From assembly GCF_012910785.2 (NCBI RefSeq), contig NZ_WTVH02000010.1:62001-126000 (forward strand): a DNA stretch of 64,000 nt, read 5' to 3'. Shown piece after piece: positions 36,482-45,317 of this stretch (the stretch's first letter is position 1; every line of letters starts with the position of its first letter). Position numbers and translations under genes: made by a program. The notes below the pieces were generated by a model. It had not been told where the DNA came from and made no database searches. It was given only the letters and a program-made list of their open reading frames with translations. This DNA comes from Aromatoleum buckelii (GTDB lineage Bacteria; Pseudomonadota; Gammaproteobacteria; Burkholderiales; Rhodocyclaceae).

Positions 36482-39085
36482 ATGCAGAACCCGACGCAGC
36501 CTGTGCAAAATTCGATGAAGCCGGGGAAGTGGCTGAATTCGAGTTGCAAGATGTGCATCCACTCCTGTAACACCCGTATCCACATCACCGACGACGGCAT
36601 CGTCAACAAGGTCGAGGGCAACCCGACCAGCCCGAGCAACAACGGCCGCCTGTGCCCGAAAGGCAACGCCGCGATCCTGCGCCATTACGATCCGGCACGC
36701 TTCAGGACGCCGATGCGCCGCACGAATCCGGAAAAAGGGCCGGGCGTCGATCCGAAATGGGAGGCGATCGGCTGGGACGAGGCGCTGGACATCGTCGGCC
36801 GCGAGCTGAAGCGGACGATGGATGAGGACCGGCGCAAGCTGCTGCCGGCGATCAACAACTTCCAGAAACTTTTCCTGTGGGCGTGGCCGGCCGCATTCGG
36901 CAACGCGAACTACTTTTCGTCGGTCGGCAATTTCTGCGGCGGCGGCTATCACCCGATGAACGGCTTCGTCCATTCGGCTTTCGCCGCCGCGAACGACGTC
37001 AATTACTGCAACTACTGGATCAACAACGGCGGCGGCGACGGCTTCTCGTCGCACCTGCACACGGCGGCGCAGGCGAACCACGTCGCGAAAGCGCGCGTCG
37101 AGCGCAACATGCGCGTCGTCGTCGTCGAGCCGCGCCTGTCGATTGGCGCGGCGAAAGCGAACGAGTGGGTGCCGATCCGCCCGGCGACCGACCGGCAGTT
37201 CGCGCTCGGCCTGTGTCACGTGCTCGTCAGCGAAAAACTCTACGACGCGAAGTTCCTGGTGAAGGACACGAACGCGCCATATCTCGTCGGCCCGGACGGC
37301 TATTTCGTCCGCAACGCCGACGGCAAGATCTACGTCTGGGATGCAGCCGACGGCTGCGCGAAGCTGTGGGACGACCTGGACATCAAGGAACTCGCGCTCG
37401 AAGGCAGCTTCGAGGTCGAAGGCAAAACGTGCCAGCCGGCGTTCCAGAAGTTCAAGGACATCCTCGCCGAATGCACGCCGGAACAGATGGAAGCGGTAAC
37501 GACGGTCCCCGCCGCGACGACGCGGCGCATCGCGCGCGAGTTCGCGAAAGCGGCGCAGATCGGCTCGTTCATCGAGATCGAAGGGCGCCTGCTGCCGCTG
37601 CGCCCAGCCGCGTACAACTACTATCGTGGGGCGCAGGGCCACAAGTACAGCGCGATGGCGAACCAGGCGTTCAAGCTGGTGAATTTCCTCGTCGGCGCGA
37701 TCGATACGCCCGGGGGTCACGTCGGCGCGACGCTCGACGACCAGATGCAGGAGATCCGCGGCGGCGTCGGGCAGATCGTCGCGGGCGACAACGGCATGAT
37801 GAAGACAGCGCCGCACCAGCTGCACCCGGAAGTGCCGTTTTCGTACCCGCCGAACGAGACGCACCTGATGGGCTATTTCCCGATCGGCGTCGATCCCGGG
37901 CATCTCACGCAGCACACGCTCGCGAACGCGGAGAAGTTCGGCCTCGACTACACGCCGGACACGATGCTGCTGTGCCACTCGAACCCGCTGTGGAACATCT
38001 CCGGCAGCCGCGAGAAATGGTACGAAATGATGCGCGCGATGCGCTTCATCGTCGCGATCGACATCCTGCCGAACGAATCGAACGAATGGGCGGACATCAT
38101 CCTGCCAGCGCACGACCTGATGGAGTCGTGGAACATGACGATGATCGAGCCGCCGCACCACGAAGGCATGTGCCTGCGCCAGCCGGCGACGCCGCCGCTG
38201 TACGACACGAAGAGCGAGGAGGAGATCTTTTACGAAATCTCCGAGCGCCTCGGCATCCTCGAAACCTGGAACACGATCCTGAATTTCGTCAACGGCTTCC
38301 ACCAGAAGCCGGAGCTGCTGCTCGAACCGAACCGCAAATACACCGACCGCGACATCGCCGAGCGCAAAGGCCTGCTGTGGAACGGCAAGGGGCTCGACTG
38401 GTACGTCGAGCACGGCCATGCAGTGACGCCGCGCCGCCCGGAAAAATGGTACCGGCCGTGGGATGGCATGCGCCTGCACTTCTACATCGAGGACATCGTG
38501 CGGGCGCGTGACGAACTGCGCGCGAAGATGGAAGCGGCCGACGTGCCGATCCGCCACGAATGGGAATGGGGCGACTACCAGCCGCTGCCGACCGCGGTGC
38601 TCGACCCGGTGCATCTCGAGCCGGCCGGGTTCGATCTGTACGCGATCACGTTCAAGGACATCCAGATCAACTTCGGCGAGAGCATCGGCAACCCGTGGAT
38701 AAACGACATCGTGTTCAAGGACCCGGTGCACACCGCGGTGCTGCTGAACGCGGCGACGGCGAAAGCCAAGGGGCTCGGCGACGGCGACATCGTGCGCATC
38801 GAATCGCCGTACGGCAGCATCGTCGGGCGCGTCGCGCTGTCCGAAGGCGTGCATCCGGACGCGGTGTGCGTGTCGAACGCGCTCTCGCGGGTCGCAACGC
38901 AGAACACCGGGGTGCGCCACGGCGGCGGCAACTTCAACGAGCTGCTGCCGGCGAATCTGAAACACACCGACGCGTGCAGCGGGCAGCCGGAAACCGTCGC
39001 GAAAGTGAAGCTGACGAAGCTCGCCGCGATGCCACCCGGGATCGCCGCGGGCAACTCGGTGTTCGGGCAGCGGAGGACGCACTGA
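36482..39085 (+). CDS. PadB-like molybdopterin oxidoreductase, large subunit
   Basis: 867-residue member of the DMSO-reductase family (bis-MGD). An N-terminal [4Fe-4S] motif has Cys22, 25, 29 and 58, followed by RLCPKGN and full molybdopterin-binding domains. No twin-arginine signal, so it is cytoplasmic. The size, the small ferredoxin-like partner and the membrane subunit downstream match phenylacetyl-CoA:acceptor oxidoreductase (PadBCD), which oxidises the CH2 next to a thioester carbonyl to a ketone with water. The phenylglyoxylate oxidoreductase genes that accompany true padBCD are absent; a cyclase-family hydrolase follows instead. A related CH2, such as that of oxindole, is therefore a possible substrate. 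Confidence 0.85.
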   Translation: MQNPTQPVQNSMKPGKWLNSSCKMCIHSCNTRIHITDDGIVNKVEGNPTSPSNNGRLCPKGNAAILRHYDPARFRTPMRRTNPEKGPGVDPKWEAIGWDEALDIVGRELKRTMDEDRRKLLPAINNFQKLFLWAWPAAFGNANYFSSVGNFCGGGYHPMNGFVHSAFAAANDVNYCNYWINNGGGDGFSSHLHTAAQANHVAKARVERNMRVVVVEPRLSIGAAKANEWVPIRPATDRQFALGLCHVLVSEKLYDAKFLVKDTNAPYLVGPDGYFVRNADGKIYVWDAADGCAKLWDDLDIKELALEGSFEVEGKTCQPAFQKFKDILAECTPEQMEAVTTVPAATTRRIAREFAKAAQIGSFIEIEGRLLPLRPAAYNYYRGAQGHKYSAMANQAFKLVNFLVGAIDTPGGHVGATLDDQMQEIRGGVGQIVAGDNGMMKTAPHQLHPEVPFSYPPNETHLMGYFPIGVDPGHLTQHTLANAEKFGLDYTPDTMLLCHSNPLWNISGSREKWYEMMRAMRFIVAIDILPNESNEWADIILPAHDLMESWNMTMIEPPHHEGMCLRQPATPPLYDTKSEEEIFYEISERLGILETWNTILNFVNGFHQKPELLLEPNRKYTDRDIAERKGLLWNGKGLDWYVEHGHAVTPRRPEKWYRPWDGMRLHFYIEDIVRARDELRAKMEAADVPIRHEWEWGDYQPLPTAVLDPVHLEPAGFDLYAITFKDIQINFGESIGNPWINDIVFKDPVHTAVLLNAATAKAKGLGDGDIVRIESPYGSIVGRVALSEGVHPDAVCVSNALSRVATQNTGVRHGGGNFNELLPANLKHTDACSGQPETVAKVKLTKLAAMPPGIAAGNSVFGQRRTH

Positions 39086-39699
39086 TGGCGAAGTGGGGCA
39101 TGGTTTTCGACCTGCGGCGCTGCATCGGCTGCAACGCCTGCGCGGTCGCGTGCAAGCAGGAGAACAGTCTGCCGAACGGCGTGTTCTTCACGAAGACGCT
39201 GAGTGAAGAGGTCGGCGAGTATCCGCACGCGACGCGGACCTACATTCCGACGATCTGCAACCACTGCGAAGACGCGCCGTGCGAGCGGGTCTGTCCGACG
39301 GGCGCGACGTGGACCCGCGCCGACGGTATCGTCATGGTCGATCGCGACAAATGCATCGGCTGCGGCTCCTGCATCGTCGCGTGTCCATACGACCAGCGCA
39401 CGCGCCTCGAGCCGGAGATGCTGCAGCAGGGGCTGTTCGGCAACGGGCGGCTGACGCCGTTCGAGGAGCAGGGCCTCACGCGCTTCACGGTCGGCACGGT
39501 CGTCAAATGCACGTTCTGCCACGAGCGCGTCGATGCCGGCCAGGAGCCCGCGTGCGTCGCGACGTGCCCGACCGAAGCGCGCATCTTCGGCGACTTGGAC
39601 GATGCGCAAAGCCGCGTGCGGCAGCTGATCCAGGAGCACCGGGCGCGCCAGCCGCTGGCCGACAAGAACACCAATCCGCGCGTTTTCTATATCGACTGA
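39085..39699 (+). CDS. PadC-like ferredoxin subunit
   Basis: 204 residues holding four [4Fe-4S] Cys groups in the DmsB/NrfC arrangement: CIGCNACAVACK, CNHCEDAPCERVCP, CIGCGSCIVACP and CTFCHERVDAGQ with later CVATCP. It wires the molybdenum subunit to the membrane partner. The ATG overlaps the padB-like stop (TGATG), so translation is coupled. Confidence 0.92.
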   Translation: MAKWGMVFDLRRCIGCNACAVACKQENSLPNGVFFTKTLSEEVGEYPHATRTYIPTICNHCEDAPCERVCPTGATWTRADGIVMVDRDKCIGCGSCIVACPYDQRTRLEPEMLQQGLFGNGRLTPFEEQGLTRFTVGTVVKCTFCHERVDAGQEPACVATCPTEARIFGDLDDAQSRVRQLIQEHRARQPLADKNTNPRVFYID

Positions 39700-39725
39700 T
39701 CGGTAGCGACGAAGGAGAAATTTCG

Positions 39726-40628
39726 ATGATGGCGAGCAACGTCCCGATCGCGGGCGACGATTTTCGCGTCGGCTTTCGCATGCAGAAAGCGTGGGGCGTG
39801 CATATGGCGACCGCGTTCTTTTTCGGCGAGGCCGGGGCAGGGCTGTATTTCGTGTCGCAGTTCTTCGATTTCGTCACCGGCATGACCGTCGGCCTGCTGA
39901 TGGTGCTGTTCGGCAAGGCCGGCGGCCACCTGCTGCATCTGGGCCAGCCGCTGCGCGGTTGGCGTGCGCTGACGAAAGTGCGCAGTTCGTGGGTCAGCCG
40001 CGGGCTGCTCGCGATCGTCGTGTTCGCCGTTGCCGGCGCGCTGCACCTTCTCGACGTCAGGAGCCCGTTCCTGCCGGGCGCGGTGTCGGAACTGGTGAGC
40101 GCGGTGGCGCTGCTGGCGTGCTTCGTGATCATGGTGTATCAGGGTTTCGCGATGTCCCATTCGTCGGCGATCACGCTGTGGAACACCGGCTTGATGCCGA
40201 TCGCGAGCCTCATCTATGCGCTGCTCAACGGCGTGCTGCTGACGCTGGTGCTCGGTTTCAACACGCCGTTCCTCGCCGCCGACGGCGAGGCGGTGCGGCT
40301 GCTGCAGGCCGCGGCGATCGCGCTGATGCTCCTCGGCCTGGTCACCGTGCTGAGCATGCTGCACGGGGCGCGCTACGGTTCTGAAGCCGGCCGCGCCGCC
40401 GTCGGCCTGCTGCTGCGCGGGCGCTTCGCGCGCTGGTTCATCCCGCTCGTCATCGGGCTCGGCTTCGTCGTGTCGGCGCTGATGATGGCGCTTGCGCCGC
40501 GCCAGTTCGCGTGGATGCTCGCGGTGTCGGGCGCGCAGCTGGCCGGCTACTATGCATTTCGCGTGCTGATGTTCAAGGCCGGCGCGTACGATCCGGTGAC
40601 GGGTTCGGCGCCGCGTTTCAGACGCTGA
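39726..40628 (+). CDS. PadD-like membrane anchor/quinone subunit
   Basis: 300 residues, about eight hydrophobic helices, NrfD/DmsC-like. It would anchor the enzyme and pass electrons to quinone, consistent with a substrate of fairly high potential and with respiration on nitrate or oxygen. GAAGGAG lies before the ATG. Third gene of the operon, followed 64 bases later by the cyclase gene, which probably belongs to the same transcript. Confidence 0.85.
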   Translation: MMASNVPIAGDDFRVGFRMQKAWGVHMATAFFFGEAGAGLYFVSQFFDFVTGMTVGLLMVLFGKAGGHLLHLGQPLRGWRALTKVRSSWVSRGLLAIVVFAVAGALHLLDVRSPFLPGAVSELVSAVALLACFVIMVYQGFAMSHSSAITLWNTGLMPIASLIYALLNGVLLTLVLGFNTPFLAADGEAVRLLQAAAIALMLLGLVTVLSMLHGARYGSEAGRAAVGLLLRGRFARWFIPLVIGLGFVVSALMMALAPRQFAWMLAVSGAQLAGYYAFRVLMFKAGAYDPVTGSAPRFRR

Positions 40629-40692
40629 CGAATAGGGCCACCCAGGGAAACGCCGGGTTCCGGCACCCGATAACGAAACCGAGGAGAACAAG

Positions 40693-41481
40693 ATGTCATC
40701 GAATGGAAACGTCCTGACGCAGCTCGTCGACGCGCTCGCAGCGGGGAGTGTGAAGGTCGTCGACCTGACCCAGCCGCTCGGGCCGGACACGCCGGTGCTC
40801 GGCCTGCCCGAGCCGTTCTCGAATTCGCCGCCGGTGACGTTCGAGACGATCTCACACTATGACGACCAGGGGCCGGCGTGGTACTGGCGGACGATCCGCA
40901 TGGGCGAGCACACCGGCACGCACTTCGACGCGCCGGTGCATTGGATCAGCGGCAAGGACCGCAGCGAAGGAACGGTGGATACGATCCCGGCGCGCCGCCT
41001 CGTCGGCCCGGCCTGCGTCATCGACATCAGCCGCGAGGCCGCGGCGAACGCCGATCACCTGCTGACGCGCGACGCGCTGCTCGAATGGGAAAGCCGGCAC
41101 GGACGCATTCCGCCGAACGCATGGGTGCTGCTGCGCAGCGACTGGTCGAAGCGCGTCGGTGCGGCGGAGTTTTTGAACTGCCGCGAAGACGGTCCGCATT
41201 CGCCGGGTTTCGATCGCGGCGCGACCGAACTGCTCGCGCTCGAACGCGACGTGCTGGGCGTCGGCGTCGAGACCGTCGGCACCGATGCCGGCCAGGCCCA
41301 CTCGTTCGATCCCCCGTTCTGGACGCACCACATCATGCAGGGCAACGGCAAGTTCGGACTCGCCAGCCTGTGCAATCTCGACCAGCTGCCGCCGACCGGC
41401 GCAGTGCTCGTCGCATCGCCGCTGAAGCTCGTCGACGGCTCGGGCAGCCCGCTCAGAGTGCTCGCGCTCGTCCCGGCCTGA
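40693..41481 (+). CDS. Cyclase-family metal hydrolase (isatin hydrolase / kynurenine formamidase-like)
   Basis: 262 residues with the family's metal-binding motif HTGTHFDAPVHW (near residue 73). Known members are isatin hydrolase, which opens the lactam of isatin to isatinate with Mn2+, and bacterial kynurenine formamidase, both working on anthranilate-type compounds. The length agrees with either. Position directly after the PadBCD-like genes suggests it acts on their product. GAGGAG precedes the ATG and a strong hairpin follows at 41505. Which amide it cuts is inference. Confidence 0.82.
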   Translation: MSSNGNVLTQLVDALAAGSVKVVDLTQPLGPDTPVLGLPEPFSNSPPVTFETISHYDDQGPAWYWRTIRMGEHTGTHFDAPVHWISGKDRSEGTVDTIPARRLVGPACVIDISREAAANADHLLTRDALLEWESRHGRIPPNAWVLLRSDWSKRVGAAEFLNCREDGPHSPGFDRGATELLALERDVLGVGVETVGTDAGQAHSFDPPFWTHHIMQGNGKFGLASLCNLDQLPPTGAVLVASPLKLVDGSGSPLRVLALVPA

Positions 41482-41504
41482 ACGAGGCCGGTCGCGGCGG
41501 TGAT

Positions 41505-41527
41505 CGCCCGTCCGAGGCGGACGGGCG
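41505..41527 (+). terminator. Hairpin at the end of the PadBCD-cyclase operon
   Basis: Perfect 10-bp stem CGCCCGTCCG with its complement and a 3-base loop, 24 bases after the cyclase stop. No T-run, but the position fits transcript termination. Confidence 0.65.
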
Positions 41528-41552
41528 AAAGGCTTGCTCTCGACACCTGTGT

Positions 41553-41564
41553 ACTGTATACAGT
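41553..41564. promoter_or_regulatory. Perfect 12-bp palindrome ACTGTATACAGT
   Basis: Self-complementary site in the 255-base gap between the cyclase gene and the AraC-type regulator gene. TGTATACA-type cores are common operators of GntR-family (FCD) repressors. It lies 172 bases upstream of the regulator start. Confidence 0.45.
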
Positions 41565-41736
41565 TTCTGGCCGCCGCGATGGGGCCGGATCCTGGACGCG
41601 TGAAATCGCCGGCGGGAACCGGACGAGACGACATCGCGCGACGGCCAAGCCGCAAGCCCCAACTTGCGCAAGCTTGGAATTCCCATGCGTCGAAAAATAA
41701 CGAGGCAGGGAATGCAGTCCGGAGGAGGAGTGAAGG

Positions 41737-42747
41737 ATGACCCACGCGCTCGTGAGGACGCTGGGGGGGCGTGATCCGCTTTCCCGCTATGCGTTGTTCC
41801 AGACCACGGATGCGGAAGAGGCGCGCGACCGCGTTGCCGACATATTCTGCCCGCATGAACTGAAAATCGCCGGACGCGGCGGCGCCGTCGACGCCTGTAT
41901 GCAGCACGCACGGATTCGCGGCGTGTCGCTGAACCGGCTGCGCTACGGCCCGACGGTGGAGATCGACGCCGGCTGCCTGAAGGATTTCGTGCTGGTGATG
42001 ATGCCGATGCTCGGAAGCGCGGACATCCATTGCGGTAGCCAGCATATCCGCTCGACGCCCGAGCTCGCGTCGGTCGTAACTCCGACGCAGAATCTGTCGC
42101 AGACGGTGAATGGCGGCTGCGACCAGATCATGGTCAGGATCGACCGCGCGCTGCTCGAGAGCGTCTGCGCGCAGCTGCTCGGGCACGAGCTGTCCGAACC
42201 GGTCGAATTCCGGCTCGGCATGGAAATGTCGAGCCAGGGCGGCGTGAGCTGGCAGGTGCTCGTGTCGCATCTGGCGTCGGAACTCGAACGCGAGGCGCCG
42301 ATGCTCGGCTCGTCGCTGGCGATGGCCCAGATCGAACATCTGCTGGTGACGACGCTGCTGATGGTGCAGCCGAACAATTACCGCGACGCGCTGCTCGACC
42401 CGCCGCAGTCGATCGCGCCGCGCCACGTCCGGCGCGTCGAGGAGTTCATCGAGGCGCACGCGGACCAGGAGCTGACGATCGGCGATCTCGCCGCGCATGC
42501 GAAAGTCAGCACCAGCGCGTTGTTCGCCGGATTCCGCGAATTCCGCAACACCACGCCAATGGCCTACCTCAAGTCGGTGCGCATGGCGCGGGTGCACGAG
42601 GAACTGCGAAGCCCCTCGTCAGCCGACAAGACCGTGACGAATATCGCGATGCGCTGGGGCTTTCATCACCTCGGCCATTTCGCCACCGACTACCGCAACA
42701 AGTACGGCGAATGTCCTTCGCGCACGCGCGAAAGGGCGCGCGGCTGA
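41737..42747 (+). CDS. AraC/XylS-family transcription regulator
   Basis: 336 residues: an N-terminal ligand domain of the AraC-binding-like type (residues 1-210) and two C-terminal helix-turn-helix units (LTIGDLAAHAKVSTSALFAGFREF and VTNIAMRWGFHHLGHFATDYRNKYG). This is the XylS/FeaR-like layout used by activators of aromatic degradation. A strong GGAGGAGGAG site precedes it. Direct-repeat sites of the kind expected for such a protein (GGATAG cores 20 bp apart) lie before both molybdenum-enzyme operons, so it is the best candidate regulator of both. This is an inference. Confidence 0.9.
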   Translation: MTHALVRTLGGRDPLSRYALFQTTDAEEARDRVADIFCPHELKIAGRGGAVDACMQHARIRGVSLNRLRYGPTVEIDAGCLKDFVLVMMPMLGSADIHCGSQHIRSTPELASVVTPTQNLSQTVNGGCDQIMVRIDRALLESVCAQLLGHELSEPVEFRLGMEMSSQGGVSWQVLVSHLASELEREAPMLGSSLAMAQIEHLLVTTLLMVQPNNYRDALLDPPQSIAPRHVRRVEEFIEAHADQELTIGDLAAHAKVSTSALFAGFREFRNTTPMAYLKSVRMARVHEELRSPSSADKTVTNIAMRWGFHHLGHFATDYRNKYGECPSRTRERARG

Positions 42748-42861
42748 GCATCGCGCAAACCCCTCCCGCATGGGGGGGGTGCCGCATCCGGCGCATGGCT
42801 ATATTGAATCCATGTTCAGCCGCCTCGATGACGAGGCGGATTCCTGGAAGGAGGAAAGGCC

Positions 42862-43107
42862 ATGACAGCACTGGGCAATGTGATGATGCTCATTCGGGAA
42901 CTCGAGCAAGACGACGCGGCCGCCGACGCGCCGGTGACGCAGGCGCGCAGCGGGATCGATTTCCCCGCAGCCTGTTCGTGCGTGTGCGCCTCGTCACTGG
43001 GCGAAGTCGTCGCGCTCATCCACGAGATGCAGGGCGACAGCCTGAGGGCGTTCATGGATTCCCTTCCGCCGGTGAAAGGACGAAAGACCGCGACCGTCGC
43101 CGCGTGA
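42862..43107 (+). CDS. Small protein of unknown function
   Basis: 81 residues with a very good ribosome site (GGAAGGAGGAAAGG before ATG), which is the main reason to accept it. It has a central CSCVC motif and two helical, hydrophobic-faced segments (VMMLIRELEQDD and LGEVVALIHEMQGDSLRAFM). No recognised family. Sits between the regulator and the FadH-like gene; CSCVC may bind metal. Confidence 0.6.
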   Translation: MTALGNVMMLIRELEQDDAAADAPVTQARSGIDFPAACSCVCASSLGEVVALIHEMQGDSLRAFMDSLPPVKGRKTATVAA

Positions 43108-43179
43108 CGCCGCTACGCGATCGACATGGAGCGGTGCGCGTCGCGTAGTTCCCGCGCGCTCCCCGCTCCGGCCCGCCGA

Positions 43180-43203
43180 CCCGTTTTTACCCCCGTTTTT
43201 ACC
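43180..43203. repeat. Two adjacent copies of CCCGTTTTTACC
   Basis: Perfect 12-bp tandem repeat 52 bases upstream of the FadH-like gene. Position suggests a binding site for a regulator close to the promoter. Confidence 0.65.
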
Positions 43204-43255
43204 CATATCCCTGCAACGCTTCGTTCATGAGCAACGAAATCCACTGGAGACCCGC

Positions 43256-45226
43256 ATGACCCGACCCGGCGAGCTCAAGCTCCCCCACCTGTTCAAACCC
43301 GGCCAGATCGGCAAGTATCCGACCAAGAACATGGTCAAGTACGGCGCGTGCTGCGTGTCGAACTACAACACGCGCGACGGCTACATCACTCCGCGCGAGC
43401 TCGCCCGCATGCGCGTCATCGCCGCGACCGGCGCCGGCATCATCACGAACCAGGGCGCGTACCCGGACCCGCTCGGCGAAGGCAAGTCCTACTTCCGCCA
43501 GGTGGCGCTGTTCGACGACAAGTTCCTGCCGCAGTTCGAGACCATCGCGCAGTACATCCACGACGGCGGCGCGGTCGCGATCCAGCAGATCCTGCACGCC
43601 GGGCGCTACGGCGGCATCGATCTGGGCTACTGCATCCAGCCGTCGGTCGTGCCGCAGACGCTGCCGCATTTCCGCCCGCCCCGGGAAGTCACGAAGGAGC
43701 AGATCCGCGCGATCATCGGCCAGCACGCGGATGCCGCGAAACGCGCGATCCGCGCCGGCTTCGACGGCACCGAAGTGACGAGCTTCATGGGCTATCTGCT
43801 CGCGAACTTCAACTCGCGCTTCACGAACCAGCGCACTGACGAATACGGCGGCTCGATCGAGAACCGCGGCCGCTTCATGCGCGAGCTCATTGATTCGATC
43901 AAGCAGGCGACTCCCGAACATCCGCTCGTCGTGCGGCTCAACGGCGCCGAGCTGATGGACCGCTGGGGCGGCAACAGCGAGGACGAGTGCTTCGAGCTGA
44001 TGCAGCAGGCGGTCGATTCGGGCGTCGACATGATCTCGGTGACCGTCGGCTGGCAGGAAGCGCCGGAATCGTCGATCGGCCGCGACGTCGCGCCCGGGCA
44101 CTGGAACTACCTGTCGGCGAAAGCGAAGAAACTTTTCCCGAACACCTTGATCACGTTCGGCAACCGCCTGCCCGACCCGGTGATGGCGAACCAGTGCATC
44201 GCCGAAGGTGTGTTCGACTACTGGGAAGTGTGCCGGCCGATGCTCGCCGACCCCGAGCTGCTGCACAAGGCGGCCGAAGATCGGCTCGACGAGGTGCGCC
44301 GCTGCATCGGCTCGCTGAACTGCCTGTCGCGCCTGTTCCGCGACCTGCCCTACACCTGTGCGATGAACCCGGCGCTCGGCCATGAAGTCGAGCCCGAATA
44401 CCACGTCACGCCGGCGGCGGTGAAGAAGAAGATCATGATCATCGGCGCGGGCCCGGCCGGCATGGAAGCGGCGATTACCGCGAAGCGCCGCGGCCACGAG
44501 GTGACCGTGTTCGAGAAAGGCGACCGCATCGGCGGCAGCCTTGCCGGCTACGCGGCGAACGACCTCGCGCGGCCCGACGACCTGATCTCGGTGATCAAGT
44601 ACTACGAAACGATGGCGCGCAAGATGGAGATCGACGTGCGCTTCAACACCGAGGCGAACGCGAAGTTCATGCGCAGCATCCTGCACCAGTTCGACGTGTG
44701 CATCGTCGCGGCCGGCTCGCGCACCGACATGAAAGCCTACCGTCACATCGAAGGCCATGAGCAGCTCGTCGATGCGCTCGACGTTGCGACCGGCAAAGTG
44801 ACCCCGGGCAAGCGCATCGTCATGGTCGGCGCCGGCAAGATCGGCCTGACGCTGGCCGAATCGCTGTGCAAGCAGGGCCACGAAGTCGTCCTCGTCGAGG
44901 AAGACAAGCGCATCGCCGGCGACGTCATGCCGTCGTTCAAGTGGCGCCACTCGGCGTGGATCGAGGAACTCGGCATCCGCACGCTGACGTCGTCGGTGCT
45001 GACGAAAGTCACGGTCGAAGGCGCGACGGTGAAGAACGGCAAAGGCGAGGAGATTTTCGTCGAAGCCGACACGGTCGTCGTGTCCGGGCCGCGCAAGGCG
45101 AACCACGACCTGTTCCACGAATTCCAGTGGATGGTCGATGAGCTGCACGGCGCCGGCGACGCAGTCATCGCGCGCGGGCTCGACGCCGCGATCCACGAAG
45201 GCTACCGGCTCGGCGTGCGGATCTGA
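43256..45226 (+). CDS. FadH/OYE-type flavin-FeS reductase with altered cluster ligand
   Basis: 656 residues in the 2,4-dienoyl-CoA reductase / trimethylamine-dehydrogenase layout: an N-terminal FMN barrel (about 1-345; LHAGRYGG), an FeS loop, then FAD (GAGPAGMEA near 400) and NAD(P) (GAGKIG) domains. The cluster loop reads CIGSLNC and then C after 11 residues, giving Cys350, Ser353, Cys356 and Cys368. The second of the four usual Cys ligands is Ser. It may reduce an enoyl- or dienoyl-CoA formed after ring dearomatisation; the substrate is unknown. A very stable hairpin follows before ridA. Confidence 0.85.
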   Translation: MTRPGELKLPHLFKPGQIGKYPTKNMVKYGACCVSNYNTRDGYITPRELARMRVIAATGAGIITNQGAYPDPLGEGKSYFRQVALFDDKFLPQFETIAQYIHDGGAVAIQQILHAGRYGGIDLGYCIQPSVVPQTLPHFRPPREVTKEQIRAIIGQHADAAKRAIRAGFDGTEVTSFMGYLLANFNSRFTNQRTDEYGGSIENRGRFMRELIDSIKQATPEHPLVVRLNGAELMDRWGGNSEDECFELMQQAVDSGVDMISVTVGWQEAPESSIGRDVAPGHWNYLSAKAKKLFPNTLITFGNRLPDPVMANQCIAEGVFDYWEVCRPMLADPELLHKAAEDRLDEVRRCIGSLNCLSRLFRDLPYTCAMNPALGHEVEPEYHVTPAAVKKKIMIIGAGPAGMEAAITAKRRGHEVTVFEKGDRIGGSLAGYAANDLARPDDLISVIKYYETMARKMEIDVRFNTEANAKFMRSILHQFDVCIVAAGSRTDMKAYRHIEGHEQLVDALDVATGKVTPGKRIVMVGAGKIGLTLAESLCKQGHEVVLVEEDKRIAGDVMPSFKWRHSAWIEELGIRTLTSSVLTKVTVEGATVKNGKGEEIFVEADTVVVSGPRKANHDLFHEFQWMVDELHGAGDAVIARGLDAAIHEGYRLGVRI

Positions 45227-45246
45227 GCCGGCGCCGTCACGCAAAT

Positions 45247-45289
45247 GGCAGTGCAGCCGCGCCCAGGAAGCGGGCGCGGCTGCACTGCC
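45247..45289 (+). other. Perfect 18-bp stem hairpin between oxidoreductase and ridA
   Basis: Arms GGCAGTGCAGCCGCGCCC (45247-45264) and its exact complement (45272-45289) with a 7-base loop. No T-run. It could be a terminator, an attenuator or an mRNA-stability element; the ridA ribosome site lies 14 bases downstream. Confidence 0.7.
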
Positions 45290-45317
45290 CACTCGAAAAC
45301 GCAAGGAGATCGAACCG

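Noticed and set aside
41553-41564. LexA (SOS) box
   Set aside because: The CTGT...ACAG halves are separated by only two bases; a LexA site needs a 16-bp span.
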